From Bacillus sp. Marseille-P3661 (GTDB taxonomy: Bacteria; Bacillota; Bacilli; Bacillales; Bacillaceae_J): a stretch of DNA of 64,000 bases. The stretch spans positions 269,303 through 333,302 of the forward strand of contig NZ_LT965953.1 of the NCBI RefSeq assembly GCF_900240995.1. Direction: 5' to 3'. The notes below the pieces were generated by a model that made no database searches, had not been told where the DNA came from, and was given only the letters and a program-made list of their open reading frames with translations. Every line of letters starts with the position of its first letter. Position 1 is the stretch's first letter. The position numbers and the translations under genes are program-made. Positions 51,533-60,874 of this stretch are shown here, in pieces.

Positions 51533-51781
51533 CATGATTAGAATTATAATAAATAAGCTGGAACTAGCTATCTATAAGGAAAATAACTTGATTTGTGGGA
51601 TTTTTTTTACATTTTGACTTTTAATTGTAAAGAGAATGAAATAATTGTGCAATGAAAACGTTGCGGTTATTTGCTACTATTAATGGGTTATTGTTATTAA
51701 CATCTTCTTCATCCACCTAAAGAAGATGAAAGAATAGATAGAGACAACATATAATTAAATAATTAAAAAAAAGTTAGGAAT

Positions 51782-51809
51782 ATACCCGAAAATAAATTTG
51801 TTCTACGAA
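51782..51809 (+). promoter_or_regulatory. Candidate SigI-dependent promoter of sigI-rsgI
   Basis: ATACCC at 51782-51787 and CGAA at 51806-51809 with 18 bases between resemble the CCC/CGAA-type elements of SigI promoters; sigI operons are autoregulated. The spacing from CGAA to ATG 51835 leaves room for GAGGTG. The 51533-51781 stretch shows nothing else. Confidence 0.4.
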
Positions 51810-51834
51810 TATTTATAGGGAATGAGGTGAATGC

Positions 51835-52599
51835 ATGGGACCGACACGTATTAAATCTTGGTTCAATACGCTTCGTTCAAAATCGGACGATGATATTGAG
51901 ACTAAGGTCGTTCATGCACAAAACGGCGATCAACTCGTTCGTGAACAATTGATTAGGCAATATCAGCCATTTGTTAAAAAAACTTTATCAAAGGCTTGTC
52001 GACGTTATATATCTGAGTCGATGGATGAATTTAGTATCGGATTAATGGCATTTAACGAAGCCATTGATAAATTTGATAATAAACAAGGTAGTAAATTTTT
52101 AACTTTCGCTACCGTTGTAATCAAAAGAAGAATTATCGATTTTATACGCAAAGAAAGTAAACACAATCATATCCTGCTAGCTGAAGAGGAAGATGAAGAG
52201 GGGAATAGTCAGGAAAATTATTTAGAGCAAAAAATGTCAATCGACAGCTTTAACGCTGAAGTTGAAAGTAGATCACGAGTTGAGGAGATTAAAGAATATC
52301 AACGTTTATTAAGTGACTATGATATTACCTTTAAAGTTTTAACCACACAATGTCCAAAACATTATGATGCTAGGGAAAATGCAAAACAAATTGCAAAATT
52401 GGTTGCAGATAATATAGAAATAAGATCTTATTTAAAAGAAAAAAAGCGACTACCTATAAAAGAGATAGAGCTGTTAGTTAGCAGTAGTCGAAAAACAATC
52501 GAGAGAAATCGCAAATATATCATTGCGATGGCACTGATTTATATTGGTGAATTCCATGCATTACGATCATATATCGAGCCAGAGGAAGGGGGGGAATAA
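51835..52599 (+). CDS. sigI: RNA polymerase sigma factor SigI
   Basis: A 254-residue sigma-70 family factor with region 2 (QLIRQYQPFVKKTL, SIGLMAFNEAIDKFDNKQGSKFLTFATVVIKRRIIDFIRK) and the SigI-specific C-terminal domain in place of a classic region 4 (YDARENAKQIAKLVADN, LLVSSSRKTIERNRKYIIAMALIYIG). SigI controls heat and cell-wall or polysaccharide stress genes. GAGGTG precedes ATG 51835. It is four bases from rsgI, its regulator. Confidence 0.93.
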   Translation: MGPTRIKSWFNTLRSKSDDDIETKVVHAQNGDQLVREQLIRQYQPFVKKTLSKACRRYISESMDEFSIGLMAFNEAIDKFDNKQGSKFLTFATVVIKRRIIDFIRKESKHNHILLAEEEDEEGNSQENYLEQKMSIDSFNAEVESRSRVEEIKEYQRLLSDYDITFKVLTTQCPKHYDARENAKQIAKLVADNIEIRSYLKEKKRLPIKEIELLVSSSRKTIERNRKYIIAMALIYIGEFHALRSYIEPEEGGE

Positions 52600-52603
52600 T
52601 TAA

Positions 52604-53938
52604 ATGAAACGTGGAATTGTGATGGAAATTAATAAGCGAAAAGCAGTTGTCTTAACTAGGGATGGTGCATTTGAAAATGTTCGGCTTCACAAAAATCAAC
52701 AAGTTGAAATAGGAGCCGAAATTGATCTTCCATCATCGAGAATTAATTTCAACTTCATGTCATTAAAATATGCTTTTCCAATTGTCGTTGCAGCAGCTGT
52801 ATTACTGGTATTTATATTTAATTTCTCTATTTTTAAAGAAACAAATCTTGCTGTAGCAGCATACGTGGATCTTGACATCAATCCAAGCATCGAGATTGGA
52901 GTTGATGCAAACTTGAATGTTGTTGAAGCAATTCCTTTAAACGAAGACGGTGAAGAGTTAATAGCAGCACTAAAACAGAAGGAACAAGTTGAACCACTTT
53001 CTGAATTTATTAATAGGGTAATTCAATTGGCAGATGACAGCGGATATTTCCAGGCTAGTAAAAATGTCTTAATTACCACTACTGCTGTTGATGCTGAATC
53101 AAGTGAACGTATTGTTGAACAAGTTGAATCTCTTAAAACGAACTTGCAAAAAGAAGAAATTGTTGTGAATACGTTAGAAGGAGATCAAAATACCCGGGCG
53201 GAAGCTCTTGAGAATGGGGTCTCAACAGGTAAATATATTGTGTATACTTCACAGCAAGCGAAAGAAAATTCTGGGCTTACACTAGAAACTGTTAAACAAT
53301 TATCTGTTGCTGAATTGAATAAGCAAGTTAATATCGAGGAAATTGCACAAAAGCAAAAAAGTAAGAAAGTGAATAAGAAAGAACAAAAGTCAAACGAAAC
53401 CCCAGCAAACAAAAATGCAAATAATAGCAATAATAAAAATGACAAGAAAGACAAGAATGATGATTATAAGAGAAATAACGGCAACAAAAATAATAACAAC
53501 GGCAACAATGGTGCAAATGGCAATGCTAAAAAAAGCAGCAATGAAAATCAAAACAATAAGCGTATCGAGATTAAGATAGGGCCAAGCGAGGAAAAAGAAA
53601 AAAACCGCGGTAATGGCAATCAAAACAATAATCGAAATAGCGGCAACAAAAATGATGTCGAGATTAAGATTGGCCCAAATGAGGAAAAAGAAAAAAAAAC
53701 TAATAAAGGCAATCAAAACAATAACGGCAACAAAAATGGTGTACAGATTAAGATAGGGCCAAGCGAGGAAAAAGAAAAAAACCGCGGTAACGGCAATCAT
53801 AACAATAATCAAAATAACGGGAATAAAAAAGATGTTGAAATTACCATAGACGCTAACATTCAGACTGAAGACAAACGTAATGAAGGTATCAAAACATTAA
53901 TAGACAGTTTAAAACAAGATATTGTCTTAACAAAATAA
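52604..53938 (+). CDS. rsgI: Anti-sigma-I factor RsgI
   Basis: A 444-residue membrane protein. Residues 1-55 are the N-terminal RsgI domain binding SigI (RGIVMEINKRKAVVLTRDGAFENV), one membrane helix follows (FPIVVAAAVLLVFIF), then the extracellular peri-membrane domain (AAYVDLDINPSIEIGVD..NVVEAIPLNEDG) that is cleaved in the activation pathway. The tail is unusually long: ~170 residues of Asn/Lys/Gly low complexity with three repeats of a KIGPxEEKEK unit. No carbohydrate-binding domain follows. Confidence 0.92.
   Translation: MKRGIVMEINKRKAVVLTRDGAFENVRLHKNQQVEIGAEIDLPSSRINFNFMSLKYAFPIVVAAAVLLVFIFNFSIFKETNLAVAAYVDLDINPSIEIGVDANLNVVEAIPLNEDGEELIAALKQKEQVEPLSEFINRVIQLADDSGYFQASKNVLITTTAVDAESSERIVEQVESLKTNLQKEEIVVNTLEGDQNTRAEALENGVSTGKYIVYTSQQAKENSGLTLETVKQLSVAELNKQVNIEEIAQKQKSKKVNKKEQKSNETPANKNANNSNNKNDKKDKNDDYKRNNGNKNNNNGNNGANGNAKKSSNENQNNKRIEIKIGPSEEKEKNRGNGNQNNNRNSGNKNDVEIKIGPNEEKEKKTNKGNQNNNGNKNGVQIKIGPSEEKEKNRGNGNHNNNQNNGNKKDVEITIDANIQTEDKRNEGIKTLIDSLKQDIVLTK
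53560..53845 (+). repeat. Tandem coding repeats in the RsgI tail
   Basis: Three units of 84-99 bases, each beginning with a form of GAGATTAAGATAGGGCCAAG and GAGGAAAAAGAAAAAA and continuing with Asn/Gly codons. Units 1 and 3 share the stretch from AAGATAGGG to CGCGGTAA, nearly unchanged; unit 2 has diverged. Copy number is likely to vary between strains. Confidence 0.8.
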
Positions 53939-54070
53939 CAAAAACATAGAACGACTCCTGAATAAACCATAAACATCAGTATAAAAGCAACAATTTTAGT
54001 CATAATAACATGAAAAATTACAAATAAAGAGACTACGAGAAACAAAAAATGTTATTTCTCGGGAAATAGG

Positions 54071-54110
54071 GACAAACATCACTGCTAACTAGTGATGTTT
54101 GTCTTTTTTT
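54071..54110 (+). terminator. Rho-independent terminator of sigI-rsgI
   Basis: GACAAACATCACT, loop GCTAACT, AGTGATGTTTGTC: a perfect 13-bp stem, then seven T. Confidence 0.93.
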
Positions 54111-54190
54111 GTTGAAATCTTTTTCAAGGATATTTACAAGGTTTGGCGAAAAGTGATAATAACTATAATTTGTTGAAAGAGGTGATGTAC

Positions 54191-54523
54191 TTGATTAAGG
54201 ATGTGTTGATAGAGTTTTGTCATCGATTAAGAGGTGCAACACATATTGGACCTTTGTTAAAGCATGAAATATTTCCAATTACTTTTTGTACAAACACTGA
54301 GAACATTACTTTAGTTATTACCAATGAAGAAATTTTGATCGAACATGGTTACAATAATTCAGCACTAATTATTAAAGGAGATGACTCTACTTTAATTGAA
54401 TTAATTGAGGGAAAATCACGTCTGCAGCAATTATATAAAAGAGGCGACATCCAAATTAATGGTAGATACAAATATATATTGCGATTTGAATCGATTTTAT
54501 ATTGTTGCTCTAAAGTGGCCTAA
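54191..54523 (+). CDS. yusD: YusD-like protein, SCP2-type fold
   Basis: A 110-residue protein whose layout (a helix, several strands, then IKGDDSTLIELIEGKSRLQQLYKRGDIQINGRYKYILRFESIL) fits the SCP2 sterol-carrier-like fold; in B. subtilis the gene at this position before metN is yusD. I choose TTG 54191, six bases after GAGGTG at 54179-54184; the frame opens at 54143, which would give 126 residues with a poor site. Function unknown. Confidence 0.65.
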   Translation: MIKDVLIEFCHRLRGATHIGPLLKHEIFPITFCTNTENITLVITNEEILIEHGYNNSALIIKGDDSTLIELIEGKSRLQQLYKRGDIQINGRYKYILRFESILYCCSKVA

Positions 54524-54539
54524 TTCTCAAAAAAATAAA

Positions 54540-54750
54540 TTGACAATTGAGAATTGCGATGCTAGTATGAAAGTAATTTAATACTTAATAGTATTCTTAT
54601 CATGAGAGGTGGAGGGATAGGCCCTATGAAACCCGGCAACCGGTTTTAACTATTAAAACACGGTGCCAATTCCTACAGAGTTGACACTCTGAAAGATAAG
54701 TTGAGCATATGGACCACAATCCCTCTTCTTATCGAAGTGGGATTTTTTTA
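54540..54750 (+). ncRNA. SAM-I (S-box) riboswitch with promoter, upstream of metY
   Basis: Promoter TTGACA (54540-54545), 17 bases, TAGTAT (54563-54568). The aptamer runs 54596-54700: P1 CTTATC/GATAAG, the AGAGGTGGAGGGA start, GATGAAACCCGGCAACC core (here CTATGAAACCCGGCAACC), and GGTGCCAATTCC. The terminator AATCCC..GGGATT with six or seven T ends at 54750. A second CTTATC inside the terminator (54728-54733) can pair with GATAAG, forming the antiterminator. High SAM stops transcription of metY. Confidence 0.95.
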
Positions 54751-54868
54751 ATGCTAACAGAATTTTGTTACAAAAAAGTCTAGTCTAGGATAGACATCGT
54801 CATCTTAATAGATGTCACGTCTATTTTGATGATCAACTAAACATTATGTAAAAAGGGAGCTGGGTAAA

Positions 54869-56182
54869 ATGAGTGAACAAAAAAATTATCGAATTGAAAC
54901 ATTAGGTATTCATGGTGGATTGCAATTAGATGAAGGAACACGTTCTCAAGGTACGGCTATATATCCTACAAATGCATATTTGTTTAAAGACACAGAACAT
55001 GCGGCCAATTTATTTAATCTTTCCGAATCAGGTTATATCTATACAAGAATACATAATCCAACAAACACAGTGTTTGAAGAGAGAATTGCTCTTCTAGAAG
55101 GTGGTGTGGGTGCTCTTTCTGTATCAAGTGGTTCTGCAGCTATTACGATGGCTATTCAGAATATTGCCGAAGCTGGTGATGAAATTGTCGCCGCATCGAC
55201 TCTTTATGGGGGAACATATAATTTATTCACACAAACGCTGCCGAAACAAGGTATTAAAGTGCATTTAGTTGATCCGACAGATCCGGAAAATTTCCGTGCA
55301 GCAATCACTGAAAAAACGAAAGCAGTGTTTGCAGAAACAATCGGAAATCCTAGCTTACAAATTTTAGATATCGAAGCGGTAGCGAACATTGCTCATGAAG
55401 CAGGTATTCCTTTAATTGTAGATAATACGTTTGCAACACCTTACCTTTGCCGTCCGATTGAGTTTGGTGCTGACATCGTCGTACACTCGGCAACAAAATG
55501 GATTTGTGGTAATGGAACAACATTAGGTGGAGTAATCGTTGATGGTGGAAAGTTTGATTGGAATTCACCGAAGTTCCCAGGTTTTACAACTCCTGATCCA
55601 AGTTACCATGGATTGGTTTACGCTGAAGCTTTAGGAGCTATTGCATATATTATTAAAGCGCGCGTGCAATTGTTACGTGACATGGGACCTGCGTTAAGTC
55701 CATTTAATGCTTTCCAATTAGCTCTAGGACTTGAAACATTACATGTACGTATGAAAGAGCATATTTCCAATACACGTCAAGTTGTAGACTATTTAGAAAA
55801 GCATCCAGGTGTTGAGTGGGTTCTACATCCGGAAAGTGACAGTCATCCTTCCAAGGATTTAGCTAAGAAATACTTCCCTAAAGGTGCCGGTTCTGTTCTT
55901 ATTTTTGGTATAAAAGGTGGAAGAGTAGCTGGGCAAAAGCTGATTAATTCTGTTGAGCTTTGGTCACATGTAGCAAACGTCGGAGATTCAAAAAGCTTAA
56001 TTATTCATCCAGCAAGTACAACACATTCGCAGCTAGATGAGGAAGGCTTAAAGAGCGCTGGAGTAAGAGAAGATTTAATTCGACTTTCAGTTGGTATTGA
56101 GAATGTCGAAGATCTTATAGAAGATCTTGAACAAGGATTAGAAAAAGCAACAGGATTACGATCACAAGCGGCGGCAAAGTAA
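54869..56182 (+). CDS. metY: O-acetylhomoserine sulfhydrylase
   Basis: A 437-residue PLP enzyme of the Cys/Met metabolism family. The long form (about 430 residues) and the motif set ETLGIHGGLQLDEGTRSQGTAIYPTNAY, ESGYIYTRIHNPTNTVFEERIA and HSATKWICGNGTTLGGVIVD (the Schiff-base Lys follows SAT) are typical of O-acetylhomoserine thiol-lyase. It makes homocysteine from acetylhomoserine and sulfide. Directly behind an S-box. In other bacilli the locus goes on with metX; here it does not. Confidence 0.9.
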   Translation: MSEQKNYRIETLGIHGGLQLDEGTRSQGTAIYPTNAYLFKDTEHAANLFNLSESGYIYTRIHNPTNTVFEERIALLEGGVGALSVSSGSAAITMAIQNIAEAGDEIVAASTLYGGTYNLFTQTLPKQGIKVHLVDPTDPENFRAAITEKTKAVFAETIGNPSLQILDIEAVANIAHEAGIPLIVDNTFATPYLCRPIEFGADIVVHSATKWICGNGTTLGGVIVDGGKFDWNSPKFPGFTTPDPSYHGLVYAEALGAIAYIIKARVQLLRDMGPALSPFNAFQLALGLETLHVRMKEHISNTRQVVDYLEKHPGVEWVLHPESDSHPSKDLAKKYFPKGAGSVLIFGIKGGRVAGQKLINSVELWSHVANVGDSKSLIIHPASTTHSQLDEEGLKSAGVREDLIRLSVGIENVEDLIEDLEQGLEKATGLRSQAAAK

Positions 56183-56228
56183 AAGTATTATAAATATTTA
56201 AACAGTTATTCCGATATAGCAATTGTTG

Positions 56229-56478
56229 TTGACACCCAAATATAGAAATGCTAAAATTTCAATCGTGCTTATAAAACAATCAACCTAAATAAAAGTTTAA
56301 TAGAATATAGTAAAACTCTTATCAAGAGAGGTGGAGGGAAGTGCCCGATGAAACCCGGCAACCGTCAAGGAAACTTGAAATGGTGCCAATTCACACAAAG
56401 TAATTTACTTTGGAAGATGAGAGAAAGGTTACAACATGAAGCCTTTCTGCTTGTCTGCAGAAAGGCTTTAATTTTTTT
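56229..56478 (+). ncRNA. SAM-I (S-box) riboswitch with promoter, upstream of metNIQ
   Basis: Promoter TTGACA (56229-56234), 17 bases, TAAAAT (56252-56257). Aptamer 56317-56423: P1 CTCTTATC/GATGAGAG, AGAGGTGGAGGGA, GATGAAACCCGGCAACC, TGGTGCCAATTC. Terminator AAGCCTTTCTGC / GCAGAAAGGCTT with a T-run ends at 56478. It represses the methionine importer when SAM is plentiful. Confidence 0.95.
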
Positions 56479-56574
56479 AGAATAAAAATACTAAGTTTCA
56501 TTTAGGTGATAAAAATTGCGTTTAACCTAGTTCCATTAATGCAATAATAGGTATGAGAGAAGGTGGGTCGCAAC

Positions 56575-57600
56575 ATGATAACACTAAAAGGGATACAAAA
56601 AATATTTAAATCAGCCAGTGGTCTTGTCAATGCCGTTGACAATGTAGATTTACAAATCAGCCAAGGCGAAATCTTTGGAATTATCGGCTATAGTGGTGCA
56701 GGTAAAAGTACGTTAATACGACTTTTAAATCGTTTAGAACAACCGACAGCCGGGTCCATTGAAGTTGCTGGGCGAGACTTAACAAAAATTGGTGGAAGTG
56801 ACCTAAGAAAAGCTCGCCAAGAAATCGGGATGATTTTCCAGCACTTTAATTTATTATGGTCAAGAACCGTTCGGGATAATATCGCGTTTCCTCTTGAAAT
56901 TGCCGGTGTTGGGAAAGCGGAACGTCTAAAAAGAGTGGACGAGCTCATTAAGCTAGTAGGCTTAGAAGGCCGGGAGAATGCCTATCCTTCACAGCTAAGT
57001 GGCGGACAAAAGCAAAGAGTTGGGATTGCGCGTGCATTGGCAAATCGCCCGAAAGTACTGCTATGTGATGAAGCAACATCAGCTCTTGATCCGCAAACAA
57101 CTGACTCTATTTTAGACCTGCTTGTTGATATTAACGAGAAACTTGGGCTGACGATAGTATTAATTACACATGAAATGCATGTCATCCGCAAAATTTGTCA
57201 TCGTGTAGCTGTAATGGAGAATGGTCGAATCGTTGAACAAGGTGATGTTTTAGAGGTATTCCGAAAACCACAGCAATCCATCACAAAACGTTTCGTTCAA
57301 CAAGTAACAGAGCCAGAGGAAACAAAAGAGACTATTGAGCATTTATTGGAAAATTACCCGAATGGTAAAGTTGTCCAACTTACATTTGTTGGTGAAGAAA
57401 CAGAACAACCATTAATTACGTCTTTAATTCGTAATTTCAATATTAATGTTAATATACTTCAAGGGAAGATTTCACAAACACAAAATGGTGCTTATGGTAC
57501 GTTGTTTGTCCATCTTGAAGGTAATAATGATGAGGTTGAAAAAGCAATTTCATTCATCCGCGAGCACCAAGTTGAAGTGGAGGTGATTGAACATGCTTGA
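56575..57600 (+). CDS. metN: Methionine ABC transporter ATP-binding protein
   Basis: A 341-residue ABC ATPase: Walker A GYSGAGKST, Q-loop FQHFN, signature LSGGQKQR, Walker B VLLCDEATSALD, H-loop ITHEMH. The C-terminal ~90 residues form the NIL (ACT-like) domain that senses methionine and inhibits transport. Start ATG 56575 follows AAGGTGGG; the frame at 56563 is upstream of it. It overlaps metI by eight bases. Confidence 0.95.
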   Translation: MITLKGIQKIFKSASGLVNAVDNVDLQISQGEIFGIIGYSGAGKSTLIRLLNRLEQPTAGSIEVAGRDLTKIGGSDLRKARQEIGMIFQHFNLLWSRTVRDNIAFPLEIAGVGKAERLKRVDELIKLVGLEGRENAYPSQLSGGQKQRVGIARALANRPKVLLCDEATSALDPQTTDSILDLLVDINEKLGLTIVLITHEMHVIRKICHRVAVMENGRIVEQGDVLEVFRKPQQSITKRFVQQVTEPEETKETIEHLLENYPNGKVVQLTFVGEETEQPLITSLIRNFNINVNILQGKISQTQNGAYGTLFVHLEGNNDEVEKAISFIREHQVEVEVIEHA

Positions 57601-58261
57601 AACCACACTACCTAATGTGAAATGGGATAATATGTGGGAGGCAACTGTCGAAACACTTTATATGGCAGGAATATCGGTACTTCTAACATTTATATTTGGT
57701 ATTTTACTTGGATTACTATTGTTCTTAACATCAAAGGGTAACATTTGGGAAAACAAATTATTAAATGGGATTATTGCAGCATATGTCAATATATTCCGTT
57801 CAATTCCGTTTATTATTCTTATTATATTGCTAATTCCTTTTACTAAATTTTTAGTAGGTACAATGCTTGGAGCTAAAGCTGCGTTACCAGCATTAATTAT
57901 CGGTGCTGCACCGTTTTACGCAAGAATGGTAGAAATTGGACTGCGTGAAATTGATAAAGGTGTTCTTGAAGCTGCTAAGGCAATGGGAGCCAAAACGAGT
58001 ACGATCATTTTTAAAGTGCTGCTGCCAGAGTCAATGCCAGCGCTTGTATCAGGCATAACGGTAACTGCAATTGCTTTAGTTGGTTATACTGCGATGGCTG
58101 GTGTAGTTGGCGCAGGTGGATTAGGGAATCTGGCTTATTTAGAAGGATTTCAACGAAATAATAATGATGTAACGATGGTGGCAACAATTTTAATTTTAGT
58201 TATAGTATTTATTCTTCAGTTTATTGGTGACGCAGTCACTTCTAAAATAGATAAAAGATAA
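57593..58261 (+). CDS. metI: Methionine ABC transporter permease
   Basis: A 222-residue permease with five membrane helices and the EAA-loop GVLEAAKAMGAKTSTIIFKVLLPESMP that docks on MetN. Equivalent to MetP (YusB) of B. subtilis. ATG 57593 lies nine bases after GGAGGTG within metN, and the genes overlap. Confidence 0.95.
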   Translation: MLETTLPNVKWDNMWEATVETLYMAGISVLLTFIFGILLGLLLFLTSKGNIWENKLLNGIIAAYVNIFRSIPFIILIILLIPFTKFLVGTMLGAKAALPALIIGAAPFYARMVEIGLREIDKGVLEAAKAMGAKTSTIIFKVLLPESMPALVSGITVTAIALVGYTAMAGVVGAGGLGNLAYLEGFQRNNNDVTMVATILILVIVFILQFIGDAVTSKIDKR

Positions 58262-58288
58262 TTTAAACAATAGTTGGAGGTTAGTCAG

Positions 58289-59161
58289 TTGAAAAAATTA
58301 TTACTTCTTTTAAGTACATTATTTGTAATATTTGCGCTTGCAGCATGTGGTGGTGGCAATGATGCTGAAGCACCAGCAGAGGAAACACAAGAAAATGCAG
58401 GTGCTGATCAAGAAGAAACAACAGAAGCTAAAAAATTAGTCGTTGGTGCATCTAATGTACCACATGCAGAAATTTTAGAACAAGCATTACCGCTTTTAGA
58501 AGAGAAAGGTATTGAGCTTGAAATCGTTCCTTTCCAAGATTATATTTTACCGAACCAAGCATTAAACGATGGTGAATTAGATGCAAACTATTTCCAACAC
58601 GTACCTTATTTAGAGGCACAAAAAGCTGAATTTGGTTATGACTTTGCTAATGCTGGTGGAATTCATATCGAACCAATCGGTGTGTATTCAAAGAAATATA
58701 AATCACTTGAAGAACTACCTGATGGCGCAAAAATTATTATGAGTAACTCTGTGGCGGACCATGGACGTATTTTATCAATGCTTGAAGAAAAAGGATTAAT
58801 CACATTAGCTGCTGATGTTGACAAAACAACTGCGACTGTTGATGATATTGCTGAAAATCCAAAGAACTTAGAATTTGTTGCTGATGTAGAAGCAGGTCTT
58901 TTACCACAAGTTTATAATAACGACGAAGGCGATGCAGTATTAATTAATGCGAATTATGCGTTGGATGCTGGCTTAGATCCTGCAAACGATCCAATTGCAG
59001 TTGAATCACCAGAAAACAATCCATATGTTAACCTAATTGCTGTGCGTAGCGGTGACGAAAACCGTGAAGAAATAAAAGCTTTAGTTGAAGTTTTACAATC
59101 AGAAGAGATTGCAAACTTCATAACAGAAACATATAAAGGTGCTGTAATTCCTGCAAAATAA
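58289..59161 (+). CDS. metQ: Methionine-binding lipoprotein MetQ
   Basis: A 290-residue NlpA-family receptor. Signal with lipobox FALAACGG, an acidic Glu/Gln/Thr linker, then the fold beginning KKLVVGASNVPHAEILEQALPLLEEKGI and the ligand segment DANYFQHVPYLEAQ. Captures methionine (also sulfoxide or D-forms in relatives). The start is TTG 58289, after GGAGGT at 58275-58280. Confidence 0.95.
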   Translation: MKKLLLLLSTLFVIFALAACGGGNDAEAPAEETQENAGADQEETTEAKKLVVGASNVPHAEILEQALPLLEEKGIELEIVPFQDYILPNQALNDGELDANYFQHVPYLEAQKAEFGYDFANAGGIHIEPIGVYSKKYKSLEELPDGAKIIMSNSVADHGRILSMLEEKGLITLAADVDKTTATVDDIAENPKNLEFVADVEAGLLPQVYNNDEGDAVLINANYALDAGLDPANDPIAVESPENNPYVNLIAVRSGDENREEIKALVEVLQSEEIANFITETYKGAVIPAK

Positions 59162-59175
59162 TAAATCGTTATTTT

Positions 59176-59212
59176 AAAGAAGTGATTAGCGTCGGCTAGT
59201 CACTTCTTTTAC
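59176..59212 (+). terminator. Rho-independent terminator of metNIQ
   Basis: AAAGAAGTGATTAGC, loop GTCG, GCTAGTCACTTCTTT; a 15-bp stem with one mismatch, then TACTTTT. Confidence 0.88.
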
Positions 59213-59312
59213 TTTTAAAAATGATTGTCTATATGGAAACAACTTCACGGTTTCTTTTTTAAAACGATTGTGGAAAATAACTCTGTAATGCTGAAAGAAA
59301 GGTGTGAGCAGA

Positions 59313-59687
59313 ATGGATATGCAACATCAGGAATTTGCAAATTATACGGAAGCGACTCTCCATGATTTCAAGGCTGGCTTAGGTACTTTTACTCAAAAGA
59401 TGCCTAACATTGCAGAGCACTTTAATGCTTTAACAGAAGCTTGCTTTAAAGGTGGAGTTGTTTCAGAAAAAGAAAAGCAAATGATAGCTTTGGGAATTAG
59501 CGTATTTTCCCAAGATGAATATTGCATTATTTATCATCTAAAAGGATGCTTAGATCAAGGATGTACAGAGGAAGAGATCTTAGAAACTGTAGGAGTATCT
59601 TTAGCGTTTGGCGGTGGAGCCGCTATGAGCCAAATTGTAACACTTGTACAGGATACGATGGACGAGTTAACAGAGATTCAGCAATAG
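59313..59687 (+). CDS. Carboxymuconolactone decarboxylase-family protein (YurZ-like)
   Basis: A 124-residue AhpD-like helical protein. The core [58 protein letters not shown] carries a Cys-x3-His-x4-Cys spacing rather than the classic CxxC of AhpD, as seen in YurZ of B. subtilis, which also sits between metQ and sufC. It could reduce peroxides or act as a chaperone-like subunit. Start ATG 59313 follows AAAGGTG. Confidence 0.82.
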   Translation: MDMQHQEFANYTEATLHDFKAGLGTFTQKMPNIAEHFNALTEACFKGGVVSEKEKQMIALGISVFSQDEYCIIYHLKGCLDQGCTEEEILETVGVSLAFGGGAAMSQIVTLVQDTMDELTEIQQ

Positions 59688-59754
59688 TGAGTTCTTTTGT
59701 CAAGAGGGATTTATCATGACTCCTTTCTCTTGATAGGAGATATAGTAGGAATGT

Positions 59755-59787
59755 GGTCCACCTTTAGTAGGTGGACCGTTTTTCATT
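59755..59787 (+). terminator. Rho-independent terminator
   Basis: GGTCCACCT, loop TTAGT, AGGTGGACC, then GTTTTTC. The T-run is short but the 9-bp stem is perfect. Confidence 0.83.
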
Positions 59788-59823
59788 TTCAAGAGAAAGA
59801 AAATCTGTCTGGGTTATGGAAAA

Positions 59824-60617
59824 ACCCCTTTCATGAGACGAATGAAGAGGAAACCGAGCAGAAAAAGGCGTCGGAACCCTCTTCATAAGGCGAATGAAGA
59901 GGAAGCGGAGCAGAAAAAAGCGGTAGAACCCCCTTCATAAAGCGAATGAAGAGGAAACAGAGCAGCAAAAAGTGGCCTAACCCCCTTCATAAGGCGAATG
60001 AAGAGGAAACCGAGCAGAAAAAAGTGGCGGAACCCCCTTCATAAAGCGAATGAAGAGGAAACAGAGCAGCAAAAAGCGGCGGAACCCCCTTCATAAGGCA
60101 TATGAAGAGGAAACAGAGCAGCAAAAAGCGGTAGACCCCCCTTCATAAGGCATATGAAGAGGAAACAGAGCAGCAAAAAGCGGTAGACCCCCCTTCATAA
60201 GGCGAATGAAGAGGAAACCGAGCAGAAAAAAGCGTCGGAAACCCCTTCATAAGGCGAATGAAGAGGAAACCGAGCAGCAAAAGGTGGCGAAACCCTCTTC
60301 ATAAGGCGAATGAAGAGGAAACAGAGTAGAAAAAAGCAGCGGAACCCCCTTCATAAGGTGAATGAAGAGGAAACAGAGTAGAAAAAAGTGGAGGAACCCC
60401 TTCATAAGGCGAATGAAGAGGAAACAGAGCAGAAAAAAGCGGAGGAACCCCCTTCATAAGGCGAATGAAGAGGAAATAGAGCGGAAAAAAGCGGTAGAAA
60501 CCCCTTCATAAGGCGGATGAAGAGGAAACAGAGTAGAAAAAAGCGGTAGAAACCCCTTCATAAGGCGAATGAAGAGGAAACCGAGCAGCAAAAAGTGGCG
60601 GAACCCTCTTCATAAGT
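59824..60617. repeat. Minisatellite: 15 copies of a 52-bp unit
   Basis: Fifteen units (fourteen of 52 bases, one of 51 or a compensating 53) run from 59824 to 60602, followed by a 15-base partial copy. The consensus begins ACCCCCTTCATAAGGCGAAT, then GAAGAGGAAACAGAGCAG and AAAAAGCGGYRGA. Each unit holds the inverted repeat CTTCAT-AAGGCGA-ATGAAG, so the array can form a row of small hairpins. Frequent stops (TAA in CATAAGG) and a unit length not divisible by three exclude coding. Confidence 0.95.
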
Positions 60618-60874
60618 CAAATGTCAAAAAAATTCCAACATTAATCACACAATTGAAATCCACGACGAGATTCCCAAAAACATAATTAAGCTCTTATTTA
60701 AAGCGAATTAGCGGAATTTTATGCAAATAAAAGCTGAAGCAACCACAGCCATGCTGAAGAGCAAAAGTCAATAGTTAACACGGTATAGCCACTTTGTAGA
60801 TATTCGGTAGGACTATTAAAATAAAGAAGTGGTAAATAATTTGAGGGGAATGATTTATTATTAGTAAGCTCAAT

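Noticed and set aside
59313-59687. Second selenoprotein (AhpD-like families can carry Sec)
   Set aside because: The frame is uninterrupted with ordinary Cys codons at the expected places.
59824-60617. CRISPR array or repeat protein gene
   Set aside because: The 52-bp units have no unique spacers, contain stops and are not a multiple of three in length.
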